A DNA stretch of 64,000 nt from Chondrosia reniformis (lineage: Eukaryota > Porifera > Demospongiae > Chondrillida > Chondrillidae), in NCBI GenBank assembly GCA_947172415.1, contig OX359202.1:3942001-4006000 (forward strand). Direction: 5' to 3'. How positions within the stretch are numbered: the stretch's first letter is position 1; every line of letters starts with the position of its first letter. The notes beneath the pieces are model-generated. The model ran no database searches. It saw only the letters and a list, made by a program, of their open reading frames with translations, and was not told the origin of the DNA. This document shows positions 14,462-25,082 of the stretch, piece by piece. The position numbers and the translations under genes are program-made.

Positions 14462-14716
14462 AACTAGAGAGCAATAAAAATTTTCAACACAAATAGTGAA
14501 GATGTAGGGATGGCACAAAAAGCACAGAAACAAGAAAGGGATGTTACACAGTGAAGCATTAGCTATGCTGAATCCTATATACAAGCAAGGGTGTTGTATG
14601 ATTCATGCATATATAGCTAATGCTTCACTGTGTATCATCCCTTTCTTGTTTCTGTGCTTTTTGTGCAATCCCTACATCTTCACTATTTTTGTAGAAAATT
14701 TTTATTGTTCTCTAGT
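14462..14716. repeat. Long inverted repeat (about 105-bp arms)
   Basis: The arms at about 14462-14567 and 14607-14716 are near-complementary (they include AGAAACAAGAAAGGGATG and its reverse complement), with a short spacer. A single arm recurs at 18382-18500. The two short frames here are the same sequence read on opposite strands of the palindrome, not genes. Confidence 0.85.
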
Positions 14717-14734
14717 ATATATATGTATATACTG

Positions 14735-15170
14735 GACTATTAGTCACTCCATACAAATTGACAACCCGACGTTTACTGAATCTAGTCAAGTGCCTTGACT
14801 GACTATTAGTCACTCCATACAAATTGCAACGCGACTTTTACAGAATCTAGTCGAGTGGCTTCGACTGACTATTGGTCATTCCAAACAATTTGCAACCCAA
14901 CTTTTACCAAATCTAGTTGAGTGGCTTCAACTGACTATTATTTTAGTGAATCTAGTCGAGTGGCTTCGACTGACTATTAGTCACTCAATACAAATTGCAA
15001 CTCGACTTTTACGGAATCTAGTTGAGTTGCTTCGACTGACTATTAGTCACTCCAAACATATTGCAACCCGACTTTTTACTGAGTCTAGTCGAGTGGCTTC
15101 GACTGACTATTATAGTCCGTACAAATTGACAACCCAATCATTACCAAATCTAGTCGGTCTCTAACTTTTA
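14735..15170 (+). repeat. 66-bp minisatellite (about 6 units)
   Basis: Repeats of a unit reading GACTATTAGTCACTCCATAC, then an AAATTGCAAC segment, then TCTAGTCGAGTGGCTTC. Unit length is near 66 bp with one shortened unit near 14940. The 72-codon frame across it is a by-product of the repeat. Confidence 0.9.
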
Positions 15171-15918
15171 GTCGACAAGTTTATCGAATAAAGCTAAATG
15201 ACTATTTAGATGACTAAGGAGAGAACCTTTTCGGTTTCAGTTATTAATTTGGGATTAAACTGGAGAGTGACCCCAATTTTTTGATGTTCTTATATCTTAA
15301 AAACGTGACTAAAACTCAGAAACCATTGCGAATATTAAACTGATGAATGTAAATCTCTTAAGGCATGAAAGTGGCTTGGCTTCTTGATATCCCCTTGCGC
15401 ACCACTGTGTTCTTGCCTATTATAAGGGGCAGCATGGTGAACGAAATATATGGCGAAAATTCGGATATGATACATTATAGAGCAGATAGTACCGTATATA
15501 TATATAGAGTACTGCTAAGCCGTATCATACGGGATTTGCCCAAAAGCGGCGATTCAGAAGTGATAATTGGTGTCCTTGTGATCAAATGATTGCAATTCCT
15601 GTTTTCACTCAAATTTCTGGGCAATCTCAGCAAGGAACTCGGAATGGGTGAAATGGTATCTGTCACATGAGTGTTCAAACGCTCCAGGGTTACTCTTCCA
15701 TACAGAGTGTAGACTTAATTCCAGACAGTGAACTGCCTTTCTGTCCTAAATTCGTCAGACTTATTGACTAAATGATCAAAAGTCTATGAGTTAGGATTTA
15801 AGGTGAATTTTTGATTGCCTAGTAATAGGGATATTTCGGATGACATACCTGTGCTATCTCAAAAGAGTAAGGGTTGCTTAAGGGTTCTTGAGTGGAAAGA
15901 GCTAATCAGTGAAATGGC
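15171..15918. other. Unassigned sequence
   Basis: No recognisable gene. A 74-codon frame at 15365-15589 lacks any family resemblance I can identify and has no splice or regulatory context. Confidence 0.4.
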
Positions 15919-16406
15919 ACCGGTGTCACAGGATATTTTATCCCCCGTGTATTTTATCCGCCGGGATAGTATAAACTATCCGGGCAGATAAACGAAACTA
16001 GTAAATTTTATCCTATACTCTACGATTTAAGTGTATCATCATGAAATCCTTTAGATACATAAGAAGCAACCTTGGGCTGAAAAGGGGATACGATTTTAGG
16101 ATTTTCAGCCATCCTCACGGCTAACGATAAGAGAATTTGAGACAGCAGGCCGAGAAATTTGATGAACAAAACAGTGTTCTATTTCGAAAAACGTGAAGAA
16201 TGACACATGAGAGGTGGTGATGCAGCGAGTGATCACAAGCTTATTATTATTAATTAACATTCATGTATATAAATGATTAGGATAAATTATCCTAGTAGAT
16301 TTCATTGCCCAGATAAAATATCCTAGGATATACTATCCTAGAGTAGGGTATAATTTCCTAGGGTCGGATAAAATTTAGGGGGGATAGAATTTACTGTGAC
16401 ACCGGT
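15919..16406. mobile_element. MITE with ACCGGTGTCACAG termini (488 bp)
   Basis: It starts ACCGGTGTCACAG and ends CTGTGACACCGGT. The similarity continues inward for about 28 bases to a run of C (left) or G (right) next to TTTATC/GATA. The interior repeats short motifs such as TATCCTAG and GATAAAAT. No coding sequence. This fits a non-autonomous DNA transposon; I could not assign a superfamily or a clear target-site duplication. Confidence 0.75.
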
Positions 16407-16469
16407 ACTGTCACATGATATGCCATTCAATCTTGAAATCTAGCTGGCTTCAAAATGCAAATGTGAATG

Positions 16470-17195
16470 GCCAAAATTGTAGCTCCTTAGGAGGTCGGCC
16501 TCCTACCTTGAGCCGAGAGCTGGCAATTCTGATCATGAAGGATTCCAAAGCAGCCGAGCCGAGACCAAAGTTGTAGCTCCAAAGGAGGTCGTCCTACCTT
16601 GAGCCGAGAGCTGGAAATCCTGATCATGAAGGATTACAAAGCAGCCGAGCCGAGACCAAAGTAGTAGCTCCAAAGGAGGTCGTCCTCCTACCTTCATCCA
16701 GGAACTGGGAATCCTGAAGGATTCCAAAGCAGTCGAGCTGAGACCAAAGCTGTAGCTCCAAAGGAGGTCATCCCTCCTACCTTGAGCCGAGAGATGGGAA
16801 TCCTGAAGGATTCCAAAGCAGCCGAGCCGAGACCAAAGTTGTAGCTCCAAAGGAGGTCGTTCTCCTATACCTTGAACCGAGAGCTGGGAATCCTGAAGGA
16901 TTCCAAAGCAGTCGAGCTGAGACCAAAGTTGTAGCTCCAAAAGAGGTCTTCCTCCTACCTAGAGCCGAGAGTTGGGAATGAGCTGGGAATCCTGATATGC
17001 CGAAGGATTCCAAAACAGCCGAGCTGAAACCAAAGTTGTAGCTCCTAAGGAGGTCGTCCTCCTACCTTGAGCCAAGAGCTGGGAATGAGCTGGGAATCCT
17101 GATATGCCGAAGGATTCCAGAGCAGCCGAGCCAAGACCAAAGGAGTACATCCTTAGGAGGTCGTCCTCCTACATTGAGGCGAGAGCTGGGAATCC
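16470..17195 (+). repeat. Minisatellite, 87-107-bp units (about 8 copies)
   Basis: Units begin GTAGCTCCAAAGGAGGTC at about 16480, 16572, 16664, 16751, 16841, 16931, 17037 and 17144. They also contain CTTGAGCCGAGAGCTGGGAA and CAAAGCAGCCGAGCCGAGAC. Later units are longer because an extra GGGAATGAGCT-type segment is present. The composition is more GC-rich than the surroundings. The long minus-strand frames through it arise from the periodicity. Confidence 0.95.
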
Positions 17196-18381
17196 ATTAA
17201 AAGTCGCTTTATTAGAGATAAAATGCGGTAAATTTACTAACAAAGGTTAGTTATGTATATAAAAAAGTCATTAAAGTTACAGTCAATTTTTCATCTCGTA
17301 ACTTGACAAAATTTTGAGACACATATTACCATAAAGATGCCGCCATCTTATTTGTCATGATATGGAAATGATTTTGTAAAAATGTCAGTAATACTCCCGT
17401 ACTTCTATGGCAAATTATATCTCCCTGAATATTGATTATATCGTTTAAATTGATTTGATGAAAAAATTTTAATCAATAAGCTAAAAATCGACAGAAAAGA
17501 TTTTCCTCTGCCACCGGAAGTCTAGAGTCATTTAAGTGGTCCGCTACCTGGAAAAGGTTAAATTATTTTTTGTTTCTTGAGACACCCTTGGGTTGCATGA
17601 TGCATGTTCTCTGCATGTGTGTTTCTCTTGGTACGCCTCACCCTCTTGCAAATGTTAGATTATTATACCTGGATTGTTCCTTAATATAATTTCTTCTTGT
17701 AGGACCTAGGTGTATGCCGGCACCCTCTTTGTTTTTAGTGATGTTGTGGCCATAAGATTCTGCCCCGATGCCTGGGGTTCCTGTTTTTAAATTATATTTT
17801 TTGTATTTTTTTACTTAAAGGTAATTACCTCCTGAAAAATATTAGTAGAAACACTGACGAATATATCTAGTTATATTTCCAATTTCTATTGTGTTGTACA
17901 CCTATTATACCGTAGTTCTATTATTTATACAGGTAATAAATTATGTGATTTAGGCATTTTTGGACCATTCTAAAATTTATGCATTTTTTATATATGCGAT
18001 TTGAAAGATTACTGCAGCATTGCTGTTTTCAGCCGCTAGCTGCTCTAGATCTCTGTTCATCACTGAAGGCCGTATAATAAGCCTTCCGTTTAAGATATTC
18101 TCTCTGTGGACTTGTCAATCGTGATACGGCAGCATTCGCTTCCTTCGTAGCTTTCTTGCTGATTCCTGTCTCTTTTACAGTCAGTATAGCGTGATCTTAA
18201 AATACTTTAGGAGTGCCACGTAAATCGTTCTTAAATGTTTGTCTTTTTAACACCTTAACAGAGGTAAGATTTTTTTGTACGGTTAAATCAAGTGCGAAAT
18301 TAAATTATGCACTTCGGTAGTCACTCGCATATATAGCATAATTAAATACCACACATACAGTTATAGAACTACAGTAAGTAT
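17196..18381. other. Unassigned AT-rich sequence
   Basis: No gene, domain or clear repeat recognised. Confidence 0.4.
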
Positions 18382-18500
18382 ATAAACTAGAGAACATTAA
18401 AAATTTTCCACAAAAATAGTAGATGTAGAGATGGCACAAAAAGCACAGAAACAAGAAAGGGATGTCACACAGTGAAGCATGATTTTTACATGAATCCTAT
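18382..18500. repeat. Single arm of the 14462 inverted repeat
   Basis: Closely matches the left arm at 14462-14567, including GCACAGAAACAAGAAAGGGA, but without the complementary arm. Confidence 0.75.
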
Positions 18501-18649
18501 AAGCAGGGTTCTTGTATAAATTGTTTTGCAAATGGTGGCATTCAGGTGGCTTTTGTTAGCGAAGCTTTTTCATCGTTATTTGTAATGTTTAGGACACTTA
18601 AGCGTCCTAAATCGTTAAGATGATATATGAATATATGAAAGCCCAATGA

Positions 18650-20150
18650 TGCGGCCATGTTGTTGGAGTATGTTTTTAAGGGCTGCCACAGGACATTAAA
18701 GGCCAAGGCCTTTATATACATATGTGATGTCCCTTGTGTACAAGTCACAAAATGGTCTCTAACCCTGTTGATTATGCGAATGCATGCAACCAACCGTCGG
18801 TGTTCTTAGCTCCCTCACAAGGCAAATCAAATCTGCTGTGGTTATTAGCTGAGACCACTTTAATACTGGAACTTTGTTGATATATGGCATGCAGATGCAT
18901 CATCTTCAGTCAATACTAAGGTGTGAAAAGGTAATTGGTAGGCCATGTGTTCTACCTTGCAATTGGATGATCTGTATCAACTACTACTCTCTATGCAGTA
19001 GTTGGGGATTTCAAAGCCTGCAACAGTACTAATGTGACTAAAGTCTTGTACTGTCTAAAATACTGATTATCCTAGGGGTCACTTGGATCTTTTTAAATTT
19101 GTAACTTGCACTGCATGTGTAGCTAGTACTTGATTGTAATTTTAATATTGTACAGTCACTTGGCCCTCTTAAATTTGTAACTTGTACTGTGTAGTACTTG
19201 ATTGTAATTTTAATATTGCCAGTAACTTTTCTGTGTAGTGTAGTTGAGTGTAATTAGCCTTCACTATACTTAAGACATTCACTATGAGCAATTTCGTTAT
19301 GAGATTCTACTGTACACATGGAAAACGTACACACATGGATAAGAATAAAGCCTTGTTGAACATCAGTAACATAAATTTACTAATTCTGGACGTATATCAA
19401 GTAGGAAATTAGTAAATTCATGTTGCTGATGCTCAACAAGGCTTTATTCTCATAATGATCGCAATAAACACTCCTAATTCTTACACATAGACAAGTAATA
19501 AATGTAAGAAGAGAAGACAGAGCTATACGGTCAACTAAACGAATTTCTTTTGCATCCACATAGGGACAATTCTGCCTCAAACTTAACAGAAACGTAAACA
19601 AATACGCTTTATTTAACCTTCGCTACAACACGTTTATTCCGTAGCTCCTTCTCGTAGGAGAGCGTCGACTTGTCATAGCCGTTCTCGAAAGGATGATCTT
19701 CGGTTACAACAAGGCGGTGACGTTTTCGCAACGTCACATGATAATCCACTAAATGTGTACGGAGCGATATACGAAGATGTTGATGACGAACTAGAGCAAC
19801 ATCACAATACATCAACAGATTGCGCAATCGTAACCTTGAATTCTTCATTATTTCTCGATTATTTTGCAACTTTAATTAAGCAAAACCTTGCCAGACGTTT
19901 GTCATATACATGTACCATGATATATGTCGGTTTCACAGTTATCTGACAAATTGAAAATGTTTACTAATATAACACTTGGTTTCAATATAAATTTTCTATA
20001 GCTTTTCTATAGTCCTAAGGCATTTTATATGCAGACTTTGTCCTCCGTTTTCTACCAAACCAAGACCTAAATAAAAATCCCTTAATTAAAAATGAGTTTT
20101 ATACCTTAATTTTTATGATACTATGCACATTCTGTTGCTAGGTCCTTTCC
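18650..20150. mobile_element. Composite mosaic unit 1 (modules B-C-P-D)
   Basis: Module order: B (18650-19020, with AAATGGTCTCTAACCCTG), C (about 19070-19240, two 72-bp-type units with CTTGGCCCTCTTAAATTTG), P (19338-19461, Penelope-terminus remnant without its ribozyme), D (19490-20150, with a conserved short frame on the minus strand). The same order recurs at 21150-23810, 23883-27790 and inverted at 28095-29930, so the modules appear to have spread together or by nested insertion followed by duplication. Confidence 0.6.
19609..19869 (-). pseudogene. Module-D short reading frame, copy 1
   Basis: An 86-codon frame whose last 35 or so residues (SLRTHLV...TLRKRH...EDHPF.NGYDKSTLSYEKEL.NKRVVAKV, then stop) recur in other D modules at 28420-28656 (+), 27350-27470 (-) and 30415-30540 (-). 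I do not recognise the family. The tail is basic, with charged residues characteristic of a real protein C-terminus. It may be the last exon of a transposon protein or a captured host gene. The start codon is uncertain: upstream residues are less conserved, as expected if true coding begins at a splice acceptor. Confidence 0.45.
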
Positions 20151-20244
20151 TGGAGCCATATGAATTATTTATATTATTTATTTATTTATATTATATTATA
20201 TTAGATTATATTAGATTACCTTAGTATATTGTAACTTGTACTGT

Positions 20245-20700
20245 ATATATAACGTCACAAGATTCACTAAATGTGTATACGGAGCGACATACGATAGGTG
20301 TTGGTGAAGCACTAGAGAAGCATCAAAATACATCACCAATTTGCGCAATTGTAACCTTGAATTCTTCATTATATATCTTGATTATTTTGCTCATTTAATT
20401 AAGCAAAACTTCGCAAAACGTTTGCTATACACGTGTACAATGATATATGTTGGTTTCACAGTTATCTGACAAATTGAATTTTTTTATAAATATAACACAT
20501 GGTTTCAATATAATTTCCCATAGGTTTTCTATAGTCCTATGGCCTTTTATATGCAGACTTTGTCCTCCGTTTTCTAACAAACGGAGACCTAGTGAATAAA
20601 AAATCCCTTAATTTGAAATGAGTTTTATACCCTACACTTTAAGATTTGCCCATTTTGCAATTGTTTCTAGGTCCTTTCTTGGAGCCATATGAATTATTTA
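20245..20700. repeat. Module D, partial extra copy
   Basis: Repeats the non-coding half of module D (AACGTCACAAGATTCACTAA onward, then GCAGACTTTGTCCTCCGTTT and CCTTTCTTGGAGCCATATG) directly after unit 1, without the short coding tail. Confidence 0.7.
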
Positions 20701-21198
20701 ATTATATTATTAAGGGCTACCACAGGCAGCCCCTTATATTGTTTTCATTTGCCGATTACGTTGTACGGCTTCATGTTATGGAAAGATATATATATAATAC
20801 GGATGCAAATGACTCCCAAAATAATCACAATCAAGTATATTAGAGACTTTAGCAATACTGAAATTCTCAACTGCTGCATACAGAGTAGTAGTCTCTACAG
20901 ATCATATAAGGTCAACACATGGCATTCCAATTGCCTTTTCACACCTTAGTATAGACTGAAGATGATGCATCTGCATGCCGTTATCATGCAGCAAAATTCC
21001 AGAAAGAAAGGTAAGGATTTAGAAACAAAATGGGCATATCATCATAAAGTTTAGGGTATAAAACTCGTTTTAAATTAAGAGATTTCTTATTTAGGCCTCT
21101 GTTTGTTAGAGAACGGAGGACAAAGTCTGCCTATGGGAAATAAACAAGGGACATCATATGACATACGTATGTAAAGGCCTCGGTCTTTTATGTCTCCT

Positions 21199-21398
21199 NN
21201 NNNNNNNNNNNNNNNNNNNNNNNNNNNNNNNNNNNNNNNNNNNNNNNNNNNNNNNNNNNNNNNNNNNNNNNNNNNNNNNNNNNNNNNNNNNNNNNNNNNN
21301 NNNNNNNNNNNNNNNNNNNNNNNNNNNNNNNNNNNNNNNNNNNNNNNNNNNNNNNNNNNNNNNNNNNNNNNNNNNNNNNNNNNNNNNNNNNNNNNNNN
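21199..21398. other. Assembly gap (200 N)
   Basis: 200 consecutive N. The round number suggests an estimated scaffold gap. It sits in the palindromic centre of module B, which would be hard to assemble. Confidence 0.99.
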
Positions 21399-21738
21399 TT
21401 GTACAAGTTACAAAATGGTCTCTAACCCTGTTGATTATGCGAATGCATGCAACCAACTGTCGGTATTCTTAGCTCACTCACAAGGCAAATCAAATCTGCT
21501 GTGCACGTGGTTATTAGCTGAGACCCCTTTTAAGACTGGAACCATTGTTGATATATGGCATGCAGATGCATCATCTTCACTCTATATACTAAGGTGTGAA
21601 AAGGTAATTGGTAGGCCATGTGTTCTACCTTGCAATTGGATGATCTGTATCAACTACTACTCTCTATGCAGTAGTTGAGGATTTGAAAGTCTGCAAGTAT
21701 ACGTACTATTTAAAATACTGATTATCCTATAGGGGTCA

Positions 21739-22090
21739 CTTGGCCCTCTTAAATTTGTAACTGGAACTGTGTAGCTAGTATTTGATTGTAATTTTAATAT
21801 TGTATAGTCACTTGGCCCTCTTAAATTTGTAACTGGCACTGTGTAGCTAGTATTTGATTGCAATTTTAATATTGTATAGTCAGTTGGCCGTCTTACATTT
21901 GTAACTGGCACTGTGTAGCTAGTATTTGATAGCAATTTTAATATTGTATAGTCAGTTGGCCGTCTTACATTTGTAACTTGCACTGTGTAGCTAGTACTTG
22001 ATTGTAATTTTAATATTGTATAGTCAGTTGGCTTTCATAAATTTGTAACTTGTACTGTGTAGTACTTGAGGTAATTTTAGTATTGTATAT
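21739..22090 (+). repeat. 72-bp tandem repeat (module C)
   Basis: Units start CTTGGCCCTCTTAAATTTG at 21739 and 21811, with a diverged start GTTGGCCGTCTTACATTTG at 21883 and further copies to about 22090. Each contains GTGTAGCTAGTATTTGATTG and an AT-rich end. Inverted copies lie at 29265-29550 and short ones at 19070, 24360 and 29915-30065. Confidence 0.9.
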
Positions 22091-22338
22091 ATATATTTGT
22101 CAGTAACTTGCACCCTTTATTAGATGTTACTACATCACAAGTTGATGTCAGTATATTAGATATATATACCTCTATATTTTGTGTTGCTGACGTTCAACTA
22201 AGCTTTATTCTTATCCATGTGTGTACTTATATATATTGCACTGTGTAGTGTACTTGAGTGTAATTAGCTAACAAAGTATTTCGCTACAGTTATAGACATT
22301 TGCTATGAGCAATTTCGTTACTGTATGTAGTACAGATG

Positions 22339-22511
22339 GATAAGAATAAAGCCTTGTTGAACGTCAGCAACATGAATTTACTAATTCTGGACGTTTCAAA
22401 ACAGAGGTCTTCATCAGCAATATATGAGGAATGGGAATACAATTCAGTATAAATGGGAAATTAGTAAATTCACGTTGCTGACACTCAACAAGGCTTTATT
22501 CTCATAATGAT
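22339..22511 (-). mobile_element. Penelope-type terminal module P, copy 2
   Basis: Inverted halves (AAAGCCTTGTTGAACGTCAG on the left and its near-complement ending CTCAACAAGGCTTTATT on the right) surround an antisense hammerhead core. This is the arrangement seen at the ends of the Penelope-like elements at 32055 and 46583, but with no reverse transcriptase between. I interpret it as a minimal deletion derivative or non-autonomous relative. Confidence 0.6.
22387..22421 (-). ncRNA. Hammerhead ribozyme motif (Penelope type), antisense
   Basis: Read on the minus strand: ATTG, CTGATGA, a 13-nt stem-II segment, GAAACGTC, then CAG. The two invariant core blocks are intact and a GTC cleavage triplet follows. 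Stem III is only A-C/G-T, so it would need dimer formation. Minimal hammerheads of this shape are known in Penelope-like elements. Stem II is imperfect here. Confidence 0.6.
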
Positions 22512-22953
22512 CGCAACATACACTCCTTATTCCTACACATGGACAAGTAAAAATATTAACAGATAACGTAAGAAGAGAGGACAGAGCGGATCAAGTGTAG
22601 AGAACGGACCAGCAATGGATAGTAACGAATGATATCATGTGATGTCACAAGGGTATTATGTCATCATCACACGGGTATTACGTCATCGTTTACGAACTGA
22701 TTAAGAATTTCACCATTTTGTAATTATTATTTTTAATTTAAGTGTTAAATTGTAATCATCGGAAATAATCGAGAGGAAATTAATGCTTTTATGGCGGGAT
22801 TTAATCCAGTTTTTGTAAAATGTCTCTTCTTCAGTGATCTTTGGAAGTACTGATAAGCTATATGAAAGGTAAATAAGGGAAAATGTAAACTACATTAAGC
22901 TACAACAGTTAAAATAAGGGACTCTAAACCTATATGCACATATTATTTCACAG

Positions 22954-23354
22954 GCAAATATCTGCTAGCTAGGGCAAAGAATTGCCCTAATTGTAGTTCC
23001 CTCAGTGCACCTCAGCCAATGCAGTGGGAAGTCAGGGCTGACATATCTGATGGATATCGGTGGAGGTGCCTCAATGCCAACTGCAGAAAAACAGCTACAA
23101 TCACTTTTGGAAGCTTTTTTGAAAAGTCCAGAATTACGTTGCAGAAGTGGCTGATTCTGCTATATTGGTGGGCTAGACAGTACCCTGTTTCTGATGCGGA
23201 GGAAGAAGCAGGGGTTTCGAACCGCATGGCCATTGATGTCAATCAATGGCTAAGGGAAATCGGCAGTCGTCAATTGTTGCAGATGACCATTACATTAGGT
23301 GGAACAGGGAAGGTTGTCCAGACAGACGAAAGTCTATTCAGACATAAACCTAAG
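22954..23354 (+). pseudogene. Merlin/IS1595-like transposase, N-terminal half (truncated)
   Basis: The frame begins after a CAG acceptor-like site and ends at AAG followed by GTAAAC (donor-like). It has a zinc-ribbon with CPNC and a second pair C.....C spaced as WRC....C. The region GSFFEKSRITLQKWL...WWARQ follows, then an HTH-like segment. It ends with GKVVQTDESLF, where the D of TDES is the first catalytic acidic residue of the DDE core. This layout matches the ISXO2/IS1595-like transposase family (eukaryotic Merlin). The second and third catalytic residues are missing: after the donor the sequence goes straight into module D. Broken copy. Confidence 0.75.
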
Positions 23355-23882
23355 GTAAACAAAATTTCCCAACGTCACATGATTTACTAAATGTGTATGG
23401 AGTGACATACGAGAGGTGTTGGTGATGCACCAGAGGAACATCACAAGACATCACCAGATTGCACAATCGTAACCTTGAATTCTTAATTATATCTTGATTA
23501 TTTAACTTTAATTAAGCAAAACTTTGCCAGACGTTTGTCATATACATGTACCATGATATATGTCGGTTTCACAGTTATCTGACAAATTGAAAATTTTAAC
23601 TAATATAACACTTGGTTTCAATATAAATTTTCTATATCTTTTCTATAGTCATATGGCATTTTATATGCAGACTTTGTCCTCCAAATGGAGACCTAAATGA
23701 AAAATCCCTTAATTTGAAATGAGTTTTATACCCTAAACTTTATGATACTATGCCCATTCTGTTGCTAGGTCCTTTCCTGGAGCCATATGAATTATTTATA
23801 TTATTTATTTATTTATTTATTTAATTATGTTATTATATTAGATTACCTTAGTATATTGTAACTTGTACTGTATATATATATA

Positions 23883-24149
23883 CCACAGCAGATTTGATTT
23901 GCCTTGTAAGGGAGCTAAGAATACCGACGGTTGGTTGCATGCATTTACATAATCAACAGGGTTAGAGACCATTTTGTAACTTGTACACAAGGGACATCAT
24001 ATGGCATACGTATATAAAGACCTTGGCCTTATATGTCCCTTGTGTACAAGTTATAAAATGGTCTCTAACCCTGTTGATTATGCAAATGCATGCAACCAAC
24101 CGTCGGTATTCTTAGCTCCCTCGCAAAGCAAATCAAATCTGCTGTGGTT
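23883..24149. repeat. Module B palindrome, complete
   Basis: Two arms of about 118 bp (CACAGCAGATTTGATTTGCC onward, and its complement ending at CTGCTGTGGTTA) face each other around about 30 bp including CATACGTATATAAAGACCTT. Other B modules (18650, 21150, 29570) carry one arm plus this centre. It could form a very long hairpin. Confidence 0.85.
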
Positions 24150-24626
24150 ATTAGCTGAGACCCCTTTAAGACTGCAGATGCATCTAAGATGCATCATCTT
24201 CAGTCTATACCAAGGTATGAAAAGGTAATTGGTAGGCCATGTGTTCTACCTTGGATGATCTGTATCAACTACTACTCTCTATGCAGTATAGTTGAGGATT
24301 TCAAAGCCTGCAACAGTGTGACTAAAGTCTTGTCCTGTTTAAAATACTGATTATCCTATGGGGTGCAACTTGCACTGCATATGTAGCTAGTACTTGATTG
24401 TAATTTTAATATTGTATAGTTACTTGGCCCTCATAAATTTGTAACTTGTACTGTGTAGTACTTGATTATAATTTTAATATTTTATATATTTACCAGTAAC
24501 TTTCACTATGTAGTGCACTTGAGTGTACTGATTAGCCAGCAAAGTACTTCAACATTCACTATGAACAATTTTGTTATGAGATTCTACTACTGTACATGTA
24601 TGTACACATGGAAAACCTACACACAT

Positions 24627-24787
24627 GGATAAGAATACAACCTTGTTGAACATCAGTAACAGAAATTTACTAATTCTGGACGTTTCAACCCGGAGGTCTT
24701 CATCAGTAATACAGGAATGGGAATTTCAAGTAGGAAATCAGTAAATTCATCTTGCTGACACTCAACAAGGCTTTTTTCTCATAATGA
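24627..24787 (-). mobile_element. Penelope-type terminal module P, copy 3
   Basis: Same inverted-half structure as 22339-22511, with an antisense hammerhead at 24676-24710. The halves are slightly more diverged (AACATCAGTAACAG and CTTGCTGACACTCAACAAGG). Confidence 0.6.
24676..24710 (-). ncRNA. Hammerhead ribozyme motif (Penelope type), antisense
   Basis: On the minus strand: ATTA, CTGATGA, AGACCTCCGGGTT, GAAACGTC, CAG. The stem II nucleotides ACC/GGT can pair around a short loop, the core blocks are intact, and stem III is two base pairs. Confidence 0.6.
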
Positions 24788-25027
24788 TCGCAACTACACT
24801 CCTAATTCCTACACATGGACAAGTAAAAATATGAACAAAAAAAGTAAGAAGAGAAGACAGAGCTTAAATTACCAAAGTTTTAGTACGGTCGACTAAATGA
24901 ATTTCGGATCACCAATGATATACGGAAGAAGCATTCATTTGCAAAAATGACGTCACCAATCAACTCTACGTCGCATGACGATTCTATTCCAAGTGTCGGT
25001 GGGCACTTATCTCCTTCCTAGTATACG

Positions 25028-25081
25028 GCTTTGATGGGCGCTTATTGTCTAGTTTACTAGACAATAAGCGCCCATCAAAGC
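25028..25081. repeat. Perfect 54-bp hairpin
   Basis: A 26-bp arm beginning GCTTTGATGGGCGCTTATTG is followed by TT and its exact complement. One arm with the same left flank recurs at about 27126-27155. It abuts the 3' end of the decayed transposase at 25083, so it marks an insertion or rearrangement point. Confidence 0.9.
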
Positions 25082-25082
25082 T

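Larger units (their letters stand above)
21150..23810. mobile_element. Composite mosaic unit 2 (B-C-P-Merlin-D, with gap)
   Basis: B (21150-21690, interrupted by the N gap), C (21739-22090), P (22339-22511, with antisense ribozyme), then 22600-22950 with no recognised content, a decayed Merlin-like transposase exon (22954-23354), and a D module lacking its coding tail (23360-23810). This is the same order as unit 1 with transposase sequence between P and D. Confidence 0.6.

Noticed and set aside
14387-14798. Two frames with shared YIGFSIANASL-like or IPFLFLCFLC segments
   Set aside because: They are the same palindromic sequence on opposite strands.
15365-15589. 74-codon frame MKVAWLLDIPL...
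   Set aside because: No recognisable family, no repeat copies, short and in AT-rich intergenic DNA.
16533-17150. Minus-strand frames of 63-135 codons
   Set aside because: Periodic peptides produced by the 87-107-bp minisatellite; no start or splice context.
21154-21678. Open frames of 72-162 codons around 21190-21456
   Set aside because: They run through the 200-N gap; most of the translation is X.
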